This document shows, piece by piece, positions 27,616 to 36,380 of a stretch of 64,000 bases of DNA. The translations under genes were made by a program, and so were the position numbers. The notes under the pieces are model-generated. The model saw only the letters and a list, made by a program, of their open reading frames with translations, did no database searches and was not told the origin of the DNA. The DNA lies in NCBI GenBank assembly GCA_038530285.1, contig JBCBCY010000006.1:1-64000 (forward strand). The letters are read 5' to 3'. This DNA is from JASJAR01 sp038530285. GTDB lineage: Bacteria > Pseudomonadota > Alphaproteobacteria > Rhodobacterales > Rhodobacteraceae. Numbering within the stretch: the stretch's first letter is position 1; the number at the start of each line of letters is the position of its first letter.

Positions 27616-27921
27616 TCATTCTTCGCGTTCGGTGGTGAATGTCAGCGGATATCCGCGCCGCGCGCCGGTTTCGGTGGCCAAGTTCGCCTTGTCCTCGGCC
27701 ACTTCCTTGGTGAAAACCGCAACCACGCAAGCCCCCTGCTTGTGGGCCGTGATCATCACGCCCAGCGCCTCATCTTCGGTCATCCGAAACACGCGTTTCA
27801 ACACCGCCACAACAAAATCGCGCGGTGTGAAATCGTCATTCAGCAAGATCACCTTCCACAGCTTGGGCCGCTCTGGCTTGACCTTGGTTTCGGGCTTTAA
27901 GGTGGTGGTGGGATCGGCCAT
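27616..27921 (-). CDS. clpS: ATP-dependent Clp protease adaptor ClpS
   Basis: A 101-residue N-recognin that delivers N-degron substrates to ClpAP. The core KLWKVILLNDDFTPRDFVVAVL with the ligand-binding Asn-Asp, and MTEDEALGVMITAHKQGACVV, mark the family. The N-terminal tail is Lys/Pro-rich as usual. clpA is not adjacent. The window also encodes Bpt (41720-42541), which adds leucine to proteins to create the N-degrons that ClpS recognises. Confidence 0.96.
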   Translation of the reverse strand: MADPTTTLKPETKVKPERPKLWKVILLNDDFTPRDFVVAVLKRVFRMTEDEALGVMITAHKQGACVVAVFTKEVAEDKANLATETGARRGYPLTFTTEREE

Positions 27922-28026
27922 ACAAAGAAGTGTAATCCGCGCCGCGCCCCGGTCCAGCACCACGTCGACGCCTGCGCAGATATTTGCCCTTTTCACGGGG
28001 GCCCCCCTCGGCGCAAACTCACGCCC

Positions 28027-29214
28027 ATGTTTGTGCCGTTCTTTCACAGTTTGCGCCGCCACCAGGTCCCGGTGTCCCTGCGCGAATTTCTCGACTTTCT
28101 GAGCGTTCTGAAAACCGGCATCGTCACCTATGATGTGGACGGGTTTTACCATCTGGCCCGCGCCGCGATGGTCAAATCCGAAACCCATCTCGACCGGTTC
28201 GACCGCGCCTTTACCGAAGCGTTCGAAGGCCTTGCATCGCTTACCACGTCAGACATCATTGAAGCGCTTGACCTGCCGGGTGAGTGGCTCAGGCGTGAGA
28301 TGGAAAAGCATCTGACGAAAGAAGAAATGGCCGAGATCGAAGCCCTGGGCGGGTTTGACAAGCTGATGGAGACCTTGCGCGACCGGTTGGAAGAGCAGAC
28401 AGGCCGCCACCAGGGGGGCTCGAAATGGATTGGCACCGGTGGCACCTCGCCCTTTGGCGCCTATGGCTACAATCCCGAAGGCATACGCATCGGGCAGGAT
28501 CGCTCACGCCACCGGCGCGCGGTGAAGGTCTGGGACAAACGCGAATTCCGCGACCTTGATGGCGATGCCGAAATCGGCACCCGCACGATCAAAATGGCGC
28601 TCAGACGCTTGCGCCGCTGGGCGCGCGAAGGGGCGGCCGAAGAACTGGACCTGACCGGCACCATCCGCGACACCGCCCAGAATGGCTATATCTCGGTGCG
28701 CACCAGGCCTGAACGCCGCAATGGCGCCAAGGTCCTTTTGATGCTTGATATCGGCGGGTCGATGGACCCCCATGTGCAGGTGATGGAGGATCTGTTTTCG
28801 GCCGCGCGGGCCGAGTTTCACCACCTTGAAACCTTCTATTTCCACAACTGCCCTTACGACCGGGTCTGGCGCAACAATGCGCGCCGCTGGTCGGAAACCA
28901 CACCCACCTGGGACGTGATCCACACTTATGGGTCCGATTGGCATCTGGTGATCGTGGGCGATGCGGCGATGTCGCCCTATGAAATCGCAATGAAGGGCGG
29001 TGCCAATGAGTTCTGGAACGACGAAACCGGGGCCACATGGTTGCAGCGCGTCTTTGGTCACTGGCCGCGCCATCTGTGGATCAACCCCGTGGCCGAGCAA
29101 TATTGGGACCACACCCAATCGACCGCGATGATCCGGGGGCTTTTGGGCAATGACGCAATGGTGCCGATGACGCTAGATGGGCTGACAGCCGGCATGAAGG
29201 TGCTTGGTCGATGA
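28027..29214 (+). CDS. CoxE-like VWA-domain protein
   Basis: A 395-residue cytosolic protein. An N-terminal helical part (SLREFLDFLSVLKTGI) is followed by a basic, Gly-rich linker and a C-terminal von Willebrand A domain with the MIDAS motif LLMLDIGGSMDPH near residue 240. Such proteins pair with MoxR ATPases. The MoxR gene here is 13 kb away at 14224-15066, so pairing is an inference. The ATG at 28027 directly follows a G-rich leader without a strong ribosome-binding site. Confidence 0.85.
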   Translation: MFVPFFHSLRRHQVPVSLREFLDFLSVLKTGIVTYDVDGFYHLARAAMVKSETHLDRFDRAFTEAFEGLASLTTSDIIEALDLPGEWLRREMEKHLTKEEMAEIEALGGFDKLMETLRDRLEEQTGRHQGGSKWIGTGGTSPFGAYGYNPEGIRIGQDRSRHRRAVKVWDKREFRDLDGDAEIGTRTIKMALRRLRRWAREGAAEELDLTGTIRDTAQNGYISVRTRPERRNGAKVLLMLDIGGSMDPHVQVMEDLFSAARAEFHHLETFYFHNCPYDRVWRNNARRWSETTPTWDVIHTYGSDWHLVIVGDAAMSPYEIAMKGGANEFWNDETGATWLQRVFGHWPRHLWINPVAEQYWDHTQSTAMIRGLLGNDAMVPMTLDGLTAGMKVLGR

Positions 29215-29283
29215 CACCGCCGGACTCCGCGGCCCGCGACGTATAAGACAAGCTGGCCGCCCCCAAAGGAAGACACCGCGACG

Positions 29284-29616
29284 ATGCACTCACTCAAAAC
29301 GCCACTTCTCTGGACGGGCCTGGGGCTGGCACTGGCCGCCACCGTGTTTTTTGCCATCGTTGGCATGCGCGGCCTTGTGCATGTGCGCCCCGAGATGGTC
29401 GCCGAAGCCCCCATCGCAGGCTGGATGACACCGCGCTACGTGGGCCACAGCTGGGACGTCCCGCGAGAGGTGATCGAAGCCGCCCTTGCGATTGACCGCA
29501 CGGATGGTCGCCTTGGCCCCCTGTCAAAGATTGCAGAAGATCGCGGCGTGCCGCTGGCCGATCTTGTCGCAGCACTTGAGGCCGCGATTGCCGACCACCG
29601 GGCGGGCGAGGAATGA
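29284..29616 (+). CDS. Small single-pass membrane protein
   Basis: A 110-residue protein with one N-terminal membrane helix (LLWTGLGLALAATVFFAIVG) and a periplasmic or cytosolic tail containing GWMTPRYVGHSWDVPREVIEAAL. The tail is acidic and ends in a helix. No family recognised. The stop overlaps the DedA gene start by four bases (ATGA), and the VWA gene lies 69 bases upstream. Confidence 0.72.
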   Translation: MHSLKTPLLWTGLGLALAATVFFAIVGMRGLVHVRPEMVAEAPIAGWMTPRYVGHSWDVPREVIEAALAIDRTDGRLGPLSKIAEDRGVPLADLVAALEAAIADHRAGEE

Positions 29617-30221
29617 CCGACACCCTGTTTTCCATCGTCGCGCAATACGGTGTGGCCGCGATTGCGATCTCGGCCTTTTTGTCCTGCCTTTTGGTGCCGA
29701 TCCCGACCGCGTTTTTGATGCTGGCCGGCGGCGGTTTCGCAGCGGCGGGCGATTTGAACTTTGGCGCCGTTGTGGCGGCGGCCTATCTGGCGGCGGTCTT
29801 GGGCGACCAGACGGGCTTTCAAATCGGCCGCATGGCCGGGCCCCGGCTTGACGCTTTTGCCGGCGAAAGCGGACCCCGCCGGGCGATCCTTGACCGGGCA
29901 CGCGACACGGTCGATCAGCATGGCGGCAAAGGCGTGTTCTTTTCGACCTGGCTTTTCGCCCCCCTTGGCCCCTGGGTGAACCTGACCGCGGGGGCGGCCG
30001 GAATGAACCGCTGGCGCTTCACCTTGTGCGATGCCGCAGGCGAGGCGATCTGGGTGACGTTCTACGCCACCATGGGCTACCTTTTTGCCAGCCAGATCGA
30101 TGCGCTTGGCACCGTGTTGTCAAATGCGGCTGGTGCCCTGGCCTCTGCCGCGGTGGCCGTGGGCATCGGGGTGATCCTGTGGCGGCGGCGCAGGCGCAAA
30201 ACGCATCCCGGCGACGCGTGA
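29613..30221 (+). CDS. DedA/VTT-family membrane protein
   Basis: A 202-residue integral membrane protein of the SNARE-associated/DedA family, now linked to lipid carrier recycling. It has LLVPIPTAFLMLAGGGFAAAG, a GDQTGFQIGRMAG segment matching the family's GDxxGYxxGR, and FFSTWLFAPLGPWVNLTAGAAGM matching the R...P..G..AG motif. The usual Arg in FFSR is replaced by Thr. The basic C-terminus is RRRRRKTH. Confidence 0.85.
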   Translation: MTDTLFSIVAQYGVAAIAISAFLSCLLVPIPTAFLMLAGGGFAAAGDLNFGAVVAAAYLAAVLGDQTGFQIGRMAGPRLDAFAGESGPRRAILDRARDTVDQHGGKGVFFSTWLFAPLGPWVNLTAGAAGMNRWRFTLCDAAGEAIWVTFYATMGYLFASQIDALGTVLSNAAGALASAAVAVGIGVILWRRRRRKTHPGDA

Positions 30222-30291
30222 GCCGTCATAGGTTTTGAGTGCAATGTGCCCTACACTTTGAATACGCCCGTTTTGGCCCCATATCTGGGAC

Positions 30292-30984
30292 ATGTTGAAG
30301 TTCACCCCAATCCTTCTGGCCGTGATTTACGGTCTGGTCATGTACCGCTTTTCGGTCTGGCGGACCAAGCGCGAGCTTGATGCGAAATCCACCGAATTGG
30401 CCGACCCGCAACTCAAGCGGCTGACCGACCGGATGGCCGATGCGCTCGATCTGCCGCGCATCCGCGTCCATATTTATGAAATCGAGCCTGTGAACGGTCT
30501 GGCCGCGCCCGACGGGCGGATTTTCATCACCCGTGGGTTTTTCAACAAATACCGACAGGGCCTTGTTTCGGCTGAAGAAATGTCAAGCGTAATCGCCCAT
30601 GAACTGGGCCATGTGGCCCTTGGCCATTCGCGCCGCCGGATGATCGACTTTTCGGGCCAGAACGCGCTGAGGACCGCACTTGCAATGATCCTTGGCCGGT
30701 TCATTCCCTTCGTCGGCGTCTATATCGCCGGTTTTCTGACCTCTCTTCTGGCCGCGGGGCTGTCGCGGGGCGATGAATATGAAGCCGATGCTTATGCCAC
30801 GGCCTTGCTGATCAAGGCCGGGATCGGCGCTGATCCGCAGAAGTCCCTGTTTTCAAAGCTGGAAGAGCTGACCCAGTCCAACCATGGCACGGTTCCAGCC
30901 TGGTTGATGAGCCACCCCAAAACCACCGAGCGGATCAAAGCGATTGAAGCAAATGTCGCCAAATGGGACGCCGTGCCGGGCTAG
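30292..30984 (+). CDS. M48-family metallopeptidase
   Basis: A 230-residue membrane-associated zinc protease. One N-terminal helix (FTPILLAVIYGLVMYRF), zinc motif VIAHELGHVALGH (HExxH near residue 104), a hydrophobic stretch FIPFVGVYIAGFLTSLLAAGL, and the third ligand in EYEADAYA. The ending SHPKTTERI is typical of the family. It is related to HtpX/Ste24 but shorter. The stop overlaps that of the convergent PIN gene. Confidence 0.92.
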   Translation: MLKFTPILLAVIYGLVMYRFSVWRTKRELDAKSTELADPQLKRLTDRMADALDLPRIRVHIYEIEPVNGLAAPDGRIFITRGFFNKYRQGLVSAEEMSSVIAHELGHVALGHSRRRMIDFSGQNALRTALAMILGRFIPFVGVYIAGFLTSLLAAGLSRGDEYEADAYATALLIKAGIGADPQKSLFSKLEELTQSNHGTVPAWLMSHPKTTERIKAIEANVAKWDAVPG

Positions 30985-31514
30985 GTTGCGGTGACGGCTT
31001 TGCCCAGCCGTGGCAGGCGCGACTTTTTCAATAGCCCTCGCAACGACATCTCCAACCCATCGGCCTGGGCGCGGGCGTAAACCGCCGCGATCACCCCGCC
31101 AAAGGCTGGCCCCGCGTGATAGGCTTCCAGCAGAAACTCATCGGGATGACGGCGCATGATCCCGTGCGCGGCCAGCGTGCGGATCGGAAAATCCCTGATG
31201 TTCAACGTCAAAAGCTCGTTAGCGCCGCCAGTGATCGCAGCGGCCAGCACATGCACGTCATCGGGGTCTGGCAGAGACAAGCGCGCCTCGATCTGCGGTT
31301 CGCGCGCGATCTCGGCGTCAGGGAAGGCCGCTTTCAGCCGGGCGATTTCGCCCCGCGCTTCGATCTCATAGCCTTCGCGGGCCGCCGCGCGCGCCCATTC
31401 TTCCAAGATGCGCGGCGACCACAGTGGCACCAACAGGCCTGCCTCTGCCGCGCCGATCACCAACCGGCGCAGAACCGTCGGATAAAGCACACAAGCGTCA
31501 ATCAACACCGCCAT
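30981..31514 (-). CDS. PIN-domain protein
   Basis: A 177-residue PIN-fold nuclease-like protein. Conserved acidic residues are at VLIDACVLYP, PRILEEWARA, and PDPDDVHVLAAAI, with the final LLTLNIRDFP. No antitoxin-like partner lies next to it. Instead it starts within the stop of an RNA methyltransferase gene (TGATG), so it is more likely an RNA-processing or housekeeping PIN protein than a toxin of a classic pair. Confidence 0.85.
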   Translation of the reverse strand: MAVLIDACVLYPTVLRRLVIGAAEAGLLVPLWSPRILEEWARAAAREGYEIEARGEIARLKAAFPDAEIAREPQIEARLSLPDPDDVHVLAAAITGGANELLTLNIRDFPIRTLAAHGIMRRHPDEFLLEAYHAGPAFGGVIAAVYARAQADGLEMSLRGLLKKSRLPRLGKAVTAT

Positions 31515-32710
31515 CAGGCCAGCGCGAAGGTCAGCGATTTAAGATAGCCCGTTTCGGCCAGGGCGGGCAGTTCTGGGTGATCGGGCCCCGCGAAGCCGGT
31601 GCGGATCAGCCGCGCACCCCGGCCCGCCTTGCCGATCCCTGCAATGCAGGCGGCGCGAAATTTCGCAAGATCGGCGGCATGAGAACATGAACACAGAACA
31701 AGCGTACCGCCGGGCGCCACCCGGCTTGCGGCCTGGCGCGCGGCGCGTTCATAGGCGCGCAGGCCGGCGCTTAATGCGTTTTTGTTCGGCGCAAAGGCTG
31801 GCGGGTCGGAGATGACAAGCCCGAACATCCGGTCTTCGCTTTCCAGACGCGCCAGCGTGTCAAACACATCACCGCAGGACATGATCAGCTTGTCTGCCGC
31901 CCCCATCCGTTCGGCCCCCTGACGGGCAAGGTCCAGCGCCGGGGCTGAGGCATCGACCAACAGGGCCGACCGCGCGCCCGCCGCCAAAGCCGCCAATCCA
32001 AAGCCGCCCACATGGCAAAACAGGTCCAGAACGTCCTGACCAGGCGCAAACCTGGCTGCAAAAGCGTGGTTCGGGCGCTGGTCGAAAAAGAGCCCGGTTT
32101 TCTGCCCACCGATCACATCGGCCATATAAATGGCCCCGTTCATGGGCACCTCGATCGGGCCGGCCACAGCGCCCCGCGCCACCTCAACCCCGTCGCCCAG
32201 ACCTTCCAAAACGCGCGCGCGCCCGGTGTTGTTGACCACGGCGTTCGGCACGCCTGCGGCCACCACACCATTCACCAGATCATCAAGATGCGCATCGGCC
32301 CAGGCCGCGTTGGGCTGGATCACAGCTGTGTCGCCAAACCGGTCGATGACCACCCCGGGCAGCCCATCGGCTTCGGCGTGGATCCACCGCCAAAACGGCG
32401 CGTCGTAAAGGGCAGCACGCAACCCGGCCGCCTGCGCCAACCGGTCTGCAAACCACTTTTGATCGATCACCGCACCGGGATCGCGGTCGAGCATCCGTGC
32501 TGCGATTTTTGACCCCGTATTGACCCCAACGACCCCCATCGCATTTCGGTCGGCATCTTCAAGCTGCGCCAAGGCACCCGGGGGCAGTGCTTTGGTGCGC
32601 CTGTCAAGGACAAGCTCGTCCGTCCAGACCCAAGGATAACCGTGGCGAATGCGCCGCGCATTGGCCTTTGGCCGCAGCCGAACCACCGGCAACGTGTCGG
32701 CATGCGTCAT
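31514..32710 (-). CDS. RlmI-type PUA + SAM-dependent rRNA methyltransferase
   Basis: Probable 23S rRNA (cytosine-C5) methyltransferase. The 398 residues have an N-terminal PUA domain (RRIRHGYPWVWTDEL), a middle linker with GLPGVVIDRFGD, and a C-terminal SAM domain with GQKTGLFFDQRPNH, VLDLFCHVGGFGLAA and the catalytic motif VISDPPAF, plus LCSCSHAAD. The target base is by analogy with E. coli RlmI. It is followed by the overlapping PIN gene. Confidence 0.88.
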   Translation of the reverse strand: MTHADTLPVVRLRPKANARRIRHGYPWVWTDELVLDRRTKALPPGALAQLEDADRNAMGVVGVNTGSKIAARMLDRDPGAVIDQKWFADRLAQAAGLRAALYDAPFWRWIHAEADGLPGVVIDRFGDTAVIQPNAAWADAHLDDLVNGVVAAGVPNAVVNNTGRARVLEGLGDGVEVARGAVAGPIEVPMNGAIYMADVIGGQKTGLFFDQRPNHAFAARFAPGQDVLDLFCHVGGFGLAALAAGARSALLVDASAPALDLARQGAERMGAADKLIMSCGDVFDTLARLESEDRMFGLVISDPPAFAPNKNALSAGLRAYERAARQAASRVAPGGTLVLCSCSHAADLAKFRAACIAGIGKAGRGARLIRTGFAGPDHPELPALAETGYLKSLTFALA

Positions 32711-32731
32711 ATCAAAAAGTCCCCGCCCCTT

Positions 32732-33325
32732 TTAATTGGCGCGAGGTTCGGTCAATTCCTCAATCAGGACAAGGCGAAGTTTTTCAAGAATGCGCACCTT
32801 CATGGTCTGACCTTGACGCTCGGACGCCAAAGCGGCCTCTCCGCCCAAAGCTGGAAGATCGGCAATCACCAGGCGCGGACCTTCAATCGGCTCATCCGAG
32901 CCAAGCTCGTAAACCGTCAGGAAAAAGCGCATCGAATGTACGCCGCCCACCTGAACCCGCGCCTTTTCTGTCAGCGAATGAAAGCGTGTGACCTGCACCG
33001 TGACCCGAACGGGGCGCGACCCGTTCACCGCGCGCGCGGCATTCTCACCGGCAGTGTCAAAAATCGCTTCAATCTGCTCATAGCGGTCACCGAATGGGTC
33101 ACCCCGCCAGACGATATCGGCGATCGGATAGTAAAGGTTCGCTTCGGACGCTTGTAGCGAGCGCGGCACCAACACGTCATAGGCGGCCACGCGGTAGTCG
33201 CGGGCCTGATCGCGCACCGCGCCTTGCGGCAGTTCGCGAAGGCCTTCATCAACGGCGGCGCAGGCCCCAAGTGCGAAAAGCACGGCACCCGCAGCCAGCT
33301 TGCGGAGAAAAATCATAGACATCAT
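32732..33325 (-). CDS. Uncharacterised small lipoprotein
   Basis: A 197-residue lipoprotein (start MMSMIFLRKLAAGAVLFALGAC, lipobox LGAC). ATGs at 33325, 33322 and 33316 are all possible; the first follows GACGAGCAG. The mature part has VRVTVQVTRFHSLTEKARVQVGGVHSMRF-like beta segments (key: VTVQVTRFHS and GGVHSMRFFLTVY) and ends in an amphipathic helix RILEKLRLVLIEELTEP. I do not know its function. It is the upstream gene of the RlmI-PIN group, with a 21-base gap. Confidence 0.72.
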   Translation of the reverse strand: MMSMIFLRKLAAGAVLFALGACAAVDEGLRELPQGAVRDQARDYRVAAYDVLVPRSLQASEANLYYPIADIVWRGDPFGDRYEQIEAIFDTAGENAARAVNGSRPVRVTVQVTRFHSLTEKARVQVGGVHSMRFFLTVYELGSDEPIEGPRLVIADLPALGGEAALASERQGQTMKVRILEKLRLVLIEELTEPRAN

Positions 33326-33390
33326 CTGCTCGTCATCCCGTTTCTTCGAGTTTTGACGCAAGATATGTCAATATTTGGTCAATGTAACGC

Positions 33391-33417
33391 AAAACCCCAG
33401 CCATTTGGCCGGGGTTT
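33391..33417 (-). terminator. Rho-independent terminator of the 42-codon gene
   Basis: Stem AAACCCC...GGGGTTT with an inner GCC/GGC and loop ATTT; on the minus strand the stem is followed by TTTTGCG. It lies 37 bases after the stop of the small gene at 33455-33583. The stem has a single A/C mismatch. Confidence 0.7.
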
Positions 33418-33454
33418 GCTCATTGTGCTCAAGAATTCACGCAGATGTGTCGGG

Positions 33455-33583
33455 TTAGCGGGTGCCGGAAATCCGCTTGCGGAAGTCGGCGAACATGGTG
33501 CGCAGCATTTCTGTCCGCATTGCTTCTGCGTCGCGGCGGACTTTTACGATATCAATATCGTCGAACGTATTGCGGGAGGTCAT
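33455..33583 (-). CDS. 42-residue small protein
   Basis: ATG at 33583 with AAAGGA eight bases upstream, a clean 42-codon frame and its own terminator downstream, so it is a credible gene. The protein begins MTSRNTFDDIDIVKVRRDAE and is a charged, Arg-rich helix with hydrophobic spacing (MLRTMFADFRKRI). It resembles small Arg-rich proteins common in Rhodobacterales; the function is not known. Confidence 0.7.
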   Translation of the reverse strand: MTSRNTFDDIDIVKVRRDAEAMRTEMLRTMFADFRKRISGTR

Positions 33584-33712
33584 ACTCGTATCCTTTCAAT
33601 GCTTGGCACTAGACATAGACACTCCCGACCATCGCGGTAGTGCTTTTTCGGCAAATCCGGTATGCAATCAAAGCAATGCCGCATCGCCCGCGCAAATCCG
33701 CGGGACAAGGAT

Positions 33713-33730
33713 ATTGTTAGCGCTAACGAT
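33713..33730. promoter_or_regulatory. LacI-type operator upstream of edd-eda
   Basis: A perfect 12-bp palindrome GTTAGCGCTAAC at 33716-33727, flanked by ATT and GAT (one mismatch over 18 bp). The TGTTAGCGCTAACA-like form with central CG is typical of LacI/GalR-family operators. It lies 48 bases before the edd ATG. No LacI regulator gene is in the window. Confidence 0.65.
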
Positions 33731-33777
33731 ACCTGCTAGACGACCCGCGAACCGCCTTTGCCCGGAAAGGGACCCTT

Positions 33778-35583
33778 ATGGACCTCAATCCAAGCCTTAA
33801 AGCCGTCACCGACCGCATCATAGAACGCAGCAAAGACACGCGGCAACGCTACCTCGACAAGATTGCCCGCGCCGCTGAGGCCGGACCCGCGCGGGGGCAT
33901 CTGTCTTGTGGCAACCAGGCCCATGCCTATGCCGCGATGGGCGGCGACAAGGATGCCCTGGTTGCAGATCAGGCGGCGAATATCGGGATCATCACGGCTT
34001 ACAATGACATGTTGTCGGCCCATCAGCCTTACCAATCCTATCCCGACCAGATCAAAGCCGCCGCCCGCCGGGTCGGTGCCACAGCCCAGGTCGCCGGCGG
34101 GGTCCCTGCAATGTGTGACGGGGTCACCCAAGGGCAGACGGGGATGGAGCTTTCGCTGTTTTCACGCGACGTGATCGCATTGGCCGCCGGGGTAGGTCTG
34201 TCGCACAACACCTTCGACGCGGCGATGTTTCTGGGTGTGTGCGACAAAATCGTGCCCGGCCTGGTGATCGCGGCGGCCAGTTTCGGCCATATCCCGGCGG
34301 TCTTCGTGCCCGCAGGCCCCATGCCGTCGGGTCTGCCCAACGATGAAAAAGCCAAGGTGCGCCAGCAATTTGCCACCGGCGAGGTGGGCCGCGACAAGCT
34401 GATGGAGGCCGAAATGGCGTCCTACCATGGCCCCGGCACCTGCACGTTTTACGGCACCGCCAACACCAACCAGATGCTGATGGAGTTCATGGGGCTGCAC
34501 CTGCCGGGGTCCAGCTTTGTCAATCCAGACACCCCCCTGCGTGAGGCCTTGACCGATGCGGCCGCCAAACGGGCCGCCGCGATCACGGCTTTGGGCAATG
34601 ACTACCGGCCAGCGGGCCAGATTTTGGACGAAAAGGCCTTTGTGAACGGGATGGTCGGGCTGATGGCCACGGGCGGGTCGACCAATCTGATCATCCACCT
34701 GCCCGCAATGGCGCGGGCGGCGGGCATCCAGCTTGATATCGCCGATTTCAACGATCTGTCTGCCGTCGTGCCCCTGATGGCCAAGGTCTATCCAAACGGA
34801 TTGGCGGATGTGAACCATTTCCATGCCGCGGGCGGTTTGGGCTACATGATCGGGGAGCTTTTGGGCGCGGGGCTGTTGCATCCGGACACCAAAACCATCA
34901 TCGGCGACGGGCTGGAGCTTTACGCCCAGGACCCCAAGTTGCGCGACGGCGAATTGGTCTGGGAAGACGGTGCGCGCGACACCCAGAACGACAAGATCCT
35001 GCGGCCCGCCTCAGACCCTTTCGCGCCACAGGGCGGGTTGAAATCGCTTGATGGCAATATCGGCCGGTCGGTGATGAAGGTCTCAGCTGTGGCACCCGAA
35101 CACCATGTGATTGAAGCTAGCGCGCGGGTCTTTACCAGCCAGGATGCGGTGAAAGAGGCGTTCAAGGCGGGGGAAATCACCCAAGACACCGTGATCGTGG
35201 TCCGCTTCCAGGGCCCACGTGCGAACGGTATGCCCGAGCTTCATGGGCTGACCCCGGTCTTGTCGGTACTGCTGGGGCGGGGCCTGAAGGTGGCCCTTGT
35301 CACCGATGGGCGGATGTCGGGCGCATCCGGCAAGGTGCCCGCCGCAATCCATGTGGCCCCCGAGGCTGCGATGGGCGGGCCAATTGCGAAAATCCGCGAC
35401 GGCGACCGGGTCCGGGTGGACGCCGCGGCAGGCACGCTTGATGTGCTCGACGCTGATTTTGACGCCCGCACGCCGGCCACGATGGACCTGTCGGCCAATG
35501 AAGACGGGCTGGGGCGCGAGATGTTTGCCGCCTTCCGCGCCAATTGCGGCCTTGCGACCGAAGGTGCGGGGATCGCAAGCTAG
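33778..35583 (+). CDS. edd: 6-phosphogluconate dehydratase (Entner-Doudoroff)
   Basis: Dehydrates 6-phosphogluconate to 2-keto-3-deoxy-6-phosphogluconate using an Fe-S cluster. The 601 residues are the normal length. Landmarks: SCGNQAHAYAAM near residue 45, ITAYNDMLSAHQPY, AGGVPAMCDGVTQG with the cluster Cys, GTCTFYGTANTNQM, LMATGGSTNLIIHLPA, and the C-terminal VTDGRMSGASGKVPAAIH. AAAGGGA precedes the ATG. It is followed by eda after 104 bases, giving the complete two-step pathway to pyruvate and glyceraldehyde 3-phosphate. Confidence 0.97.
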   Translation: MDLNPSLKAVTDRIIERSKDTRQRYLDKIARAAEAGPARGHLSCGNQAHAYAAMGGDKDALVADQAANIGIITAYNDMLSAHQPYQSYPDQIKAAARRVGATAQVAGGVPAMCDGVTQGQTGMELSLFSRDVIALAAGVGLSHNTFDAAMFLGVCDKIVPGLVIAAASFGHIPAVFVPAGPMPSGLPNDEKAKVRQQFATGEVGRDKLMEAEMASYHGPGTCTFYGTANTNQMLMEFMGLHLPGSSFVNPDTPLREALTDAAAKRAAAITALGNDYRPAGQILDEKAFVNGMVGLMATGGSTNLIIHLPAMARAAGIQLDIADFNDLSAVVPLMAKVYPNGLADVNHFHAAGGLGYMIGELLGAGLLHPDTKTIIGDGLELYAQDPKLRDGELVWEDGARDTQNDKILRPASDPFAPQGGLKSLDGNIGRSVMKVSAVAPEHHVIEASARVFTSQDAVKEAFKAGEITQDTVIVVRFQGPRANGMPELHGLTPVLSVLLGRGLKVALVTDGRMSGASGKVPAAIHVAPEAAMGGPIAKIRDGDRVRVDAAAGTLDVLDADFDARTPATMDLSANEDGLGREMFAAFRANCGLATEGAGIAS

Positions 35584-35625
35584 GCCCCCATGGGATTGCA
35601 ACCGCTCCCCTGCAGTGGCAGCAAA

Positions 35626-35635
35626 GGGGGGGGGG
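35626..35635 (+). repeat. Ten-base G homopolymer between edd and eda
   Basis: A run of ten G in the edd-eda spacer, 53 bases before the eda ATG. Such tracts are prone to replication slippage or sequencing length errors. It is outside coding sequence, so a change would only alter the leader. Confidence 0.8.
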
Positions 35636-35687
35636 ACCACAGACACCGAATGGGCCAAACCGGCCCAGGATTGACGGAACAAAACCA

Positions 35688-36323
35688 ATGACACCACAAG
35701 AGGCCTCTGAACAAACGACCGCGCTTTGCGCGCTGGCCCCCGTGATCCCGGTTCTGGTGATCGAAGATGCCGGCACCGCCGCCGAGCTTGCCCAGGCCTT
35801 GGTGGCGGGCGGCCTGCCCGTGCTTGAAGTAACGTTGCGCACCAATGCCGCGCTGGACGTGATCCGCGCCATGGCGAATGTCGAAGGCGGGGTCGTCGGG
35901 GCGGGCACGCTTTTGACGCCGGCGGATGTGGCCGCGGCCAAGGACGCCGGCGCGCTTTTTGGGGTGTCGCCCGGTGCAACGCCGCGGCTGCTGGATGCCG
36001 CCGAAGAGGCCGACCTGCCGATCCTGCCCGGTGCGGCTTCCGCGAGCGAGGCGATGGCGCTTTTGGAACGCGGTTACACCGTGCAAAAGTTCTTTCCGGC
36101 CGAAGCGGCGGGCGGTGCTGCGTTTCTCGGCTCGCTGGCCTCGCCCCTGCCCCAGATCACCTTTTGCCCAACCGGCGGGATCAACCTGGCCAAGGCGCCC
36201 GACTACCTGTCTTTGCCAAACGTGCGTTGCGTCGGCGGGTCCTGGGTGGCCCCAAAAGACAAGATTGCTGCGGGCGACTGGGCGGGGATAACGAAACTCG
36301 CGGCCCAAGCCGCCGCTTTATAA
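35688..36323 (+). CDS. eda: 2-keto-3-deoxy-6-phosphogluconate aldolase
   Basis: Class I aldolase splitting KDPG into pyruvate and glyceraldehyde 3-phosphate. It has 211 residues. LPVLEVTLRT (catalytic Glu and Thr), VGAGTLLTPAD, PGAASASEAM, and the Schiff-base Lys in YTVQKFFPAEAAGG; phosphate loop FCPTGGIN and VGGSWVAPKD. The ATG follows ACGGAACAAAACCA, a modest ribosome-binding site. It is co-transcribed with edd and shares the same operator control. Confidence 0.97.
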   Translation: MTPQEASEQTTALCALAPVIPVLVIEDAGTAAELAQALVAGGLPVLEVTLRTNAALDVIRAMANVEGGVVGAGTLLTPADVAAAKDAGALFGVSPGATPRLLDAAEEADLPILPGAASASEAMALLERGYTVQKFFPAEAAGGAAFLGSLASPLPQITFCPTGGINLAKAPDYLSLPNVRCVGGSWVAPKDKIAAGDWAGITKLAAQAAAL

Positions 36324-36380
36324 ATCTGTCGCGCGGCCCTGCGAAATCATCAAGGCATCAGACCCGCATGGGATGAGGGG

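Noticed and set aside
30981..31514. PIN gene as the toxin of a toxin-antitoxin pair
   Set aside because: No small antitoxin-like gene is adjacent; the gene is coupled to an rRNA methyltransferase instead.
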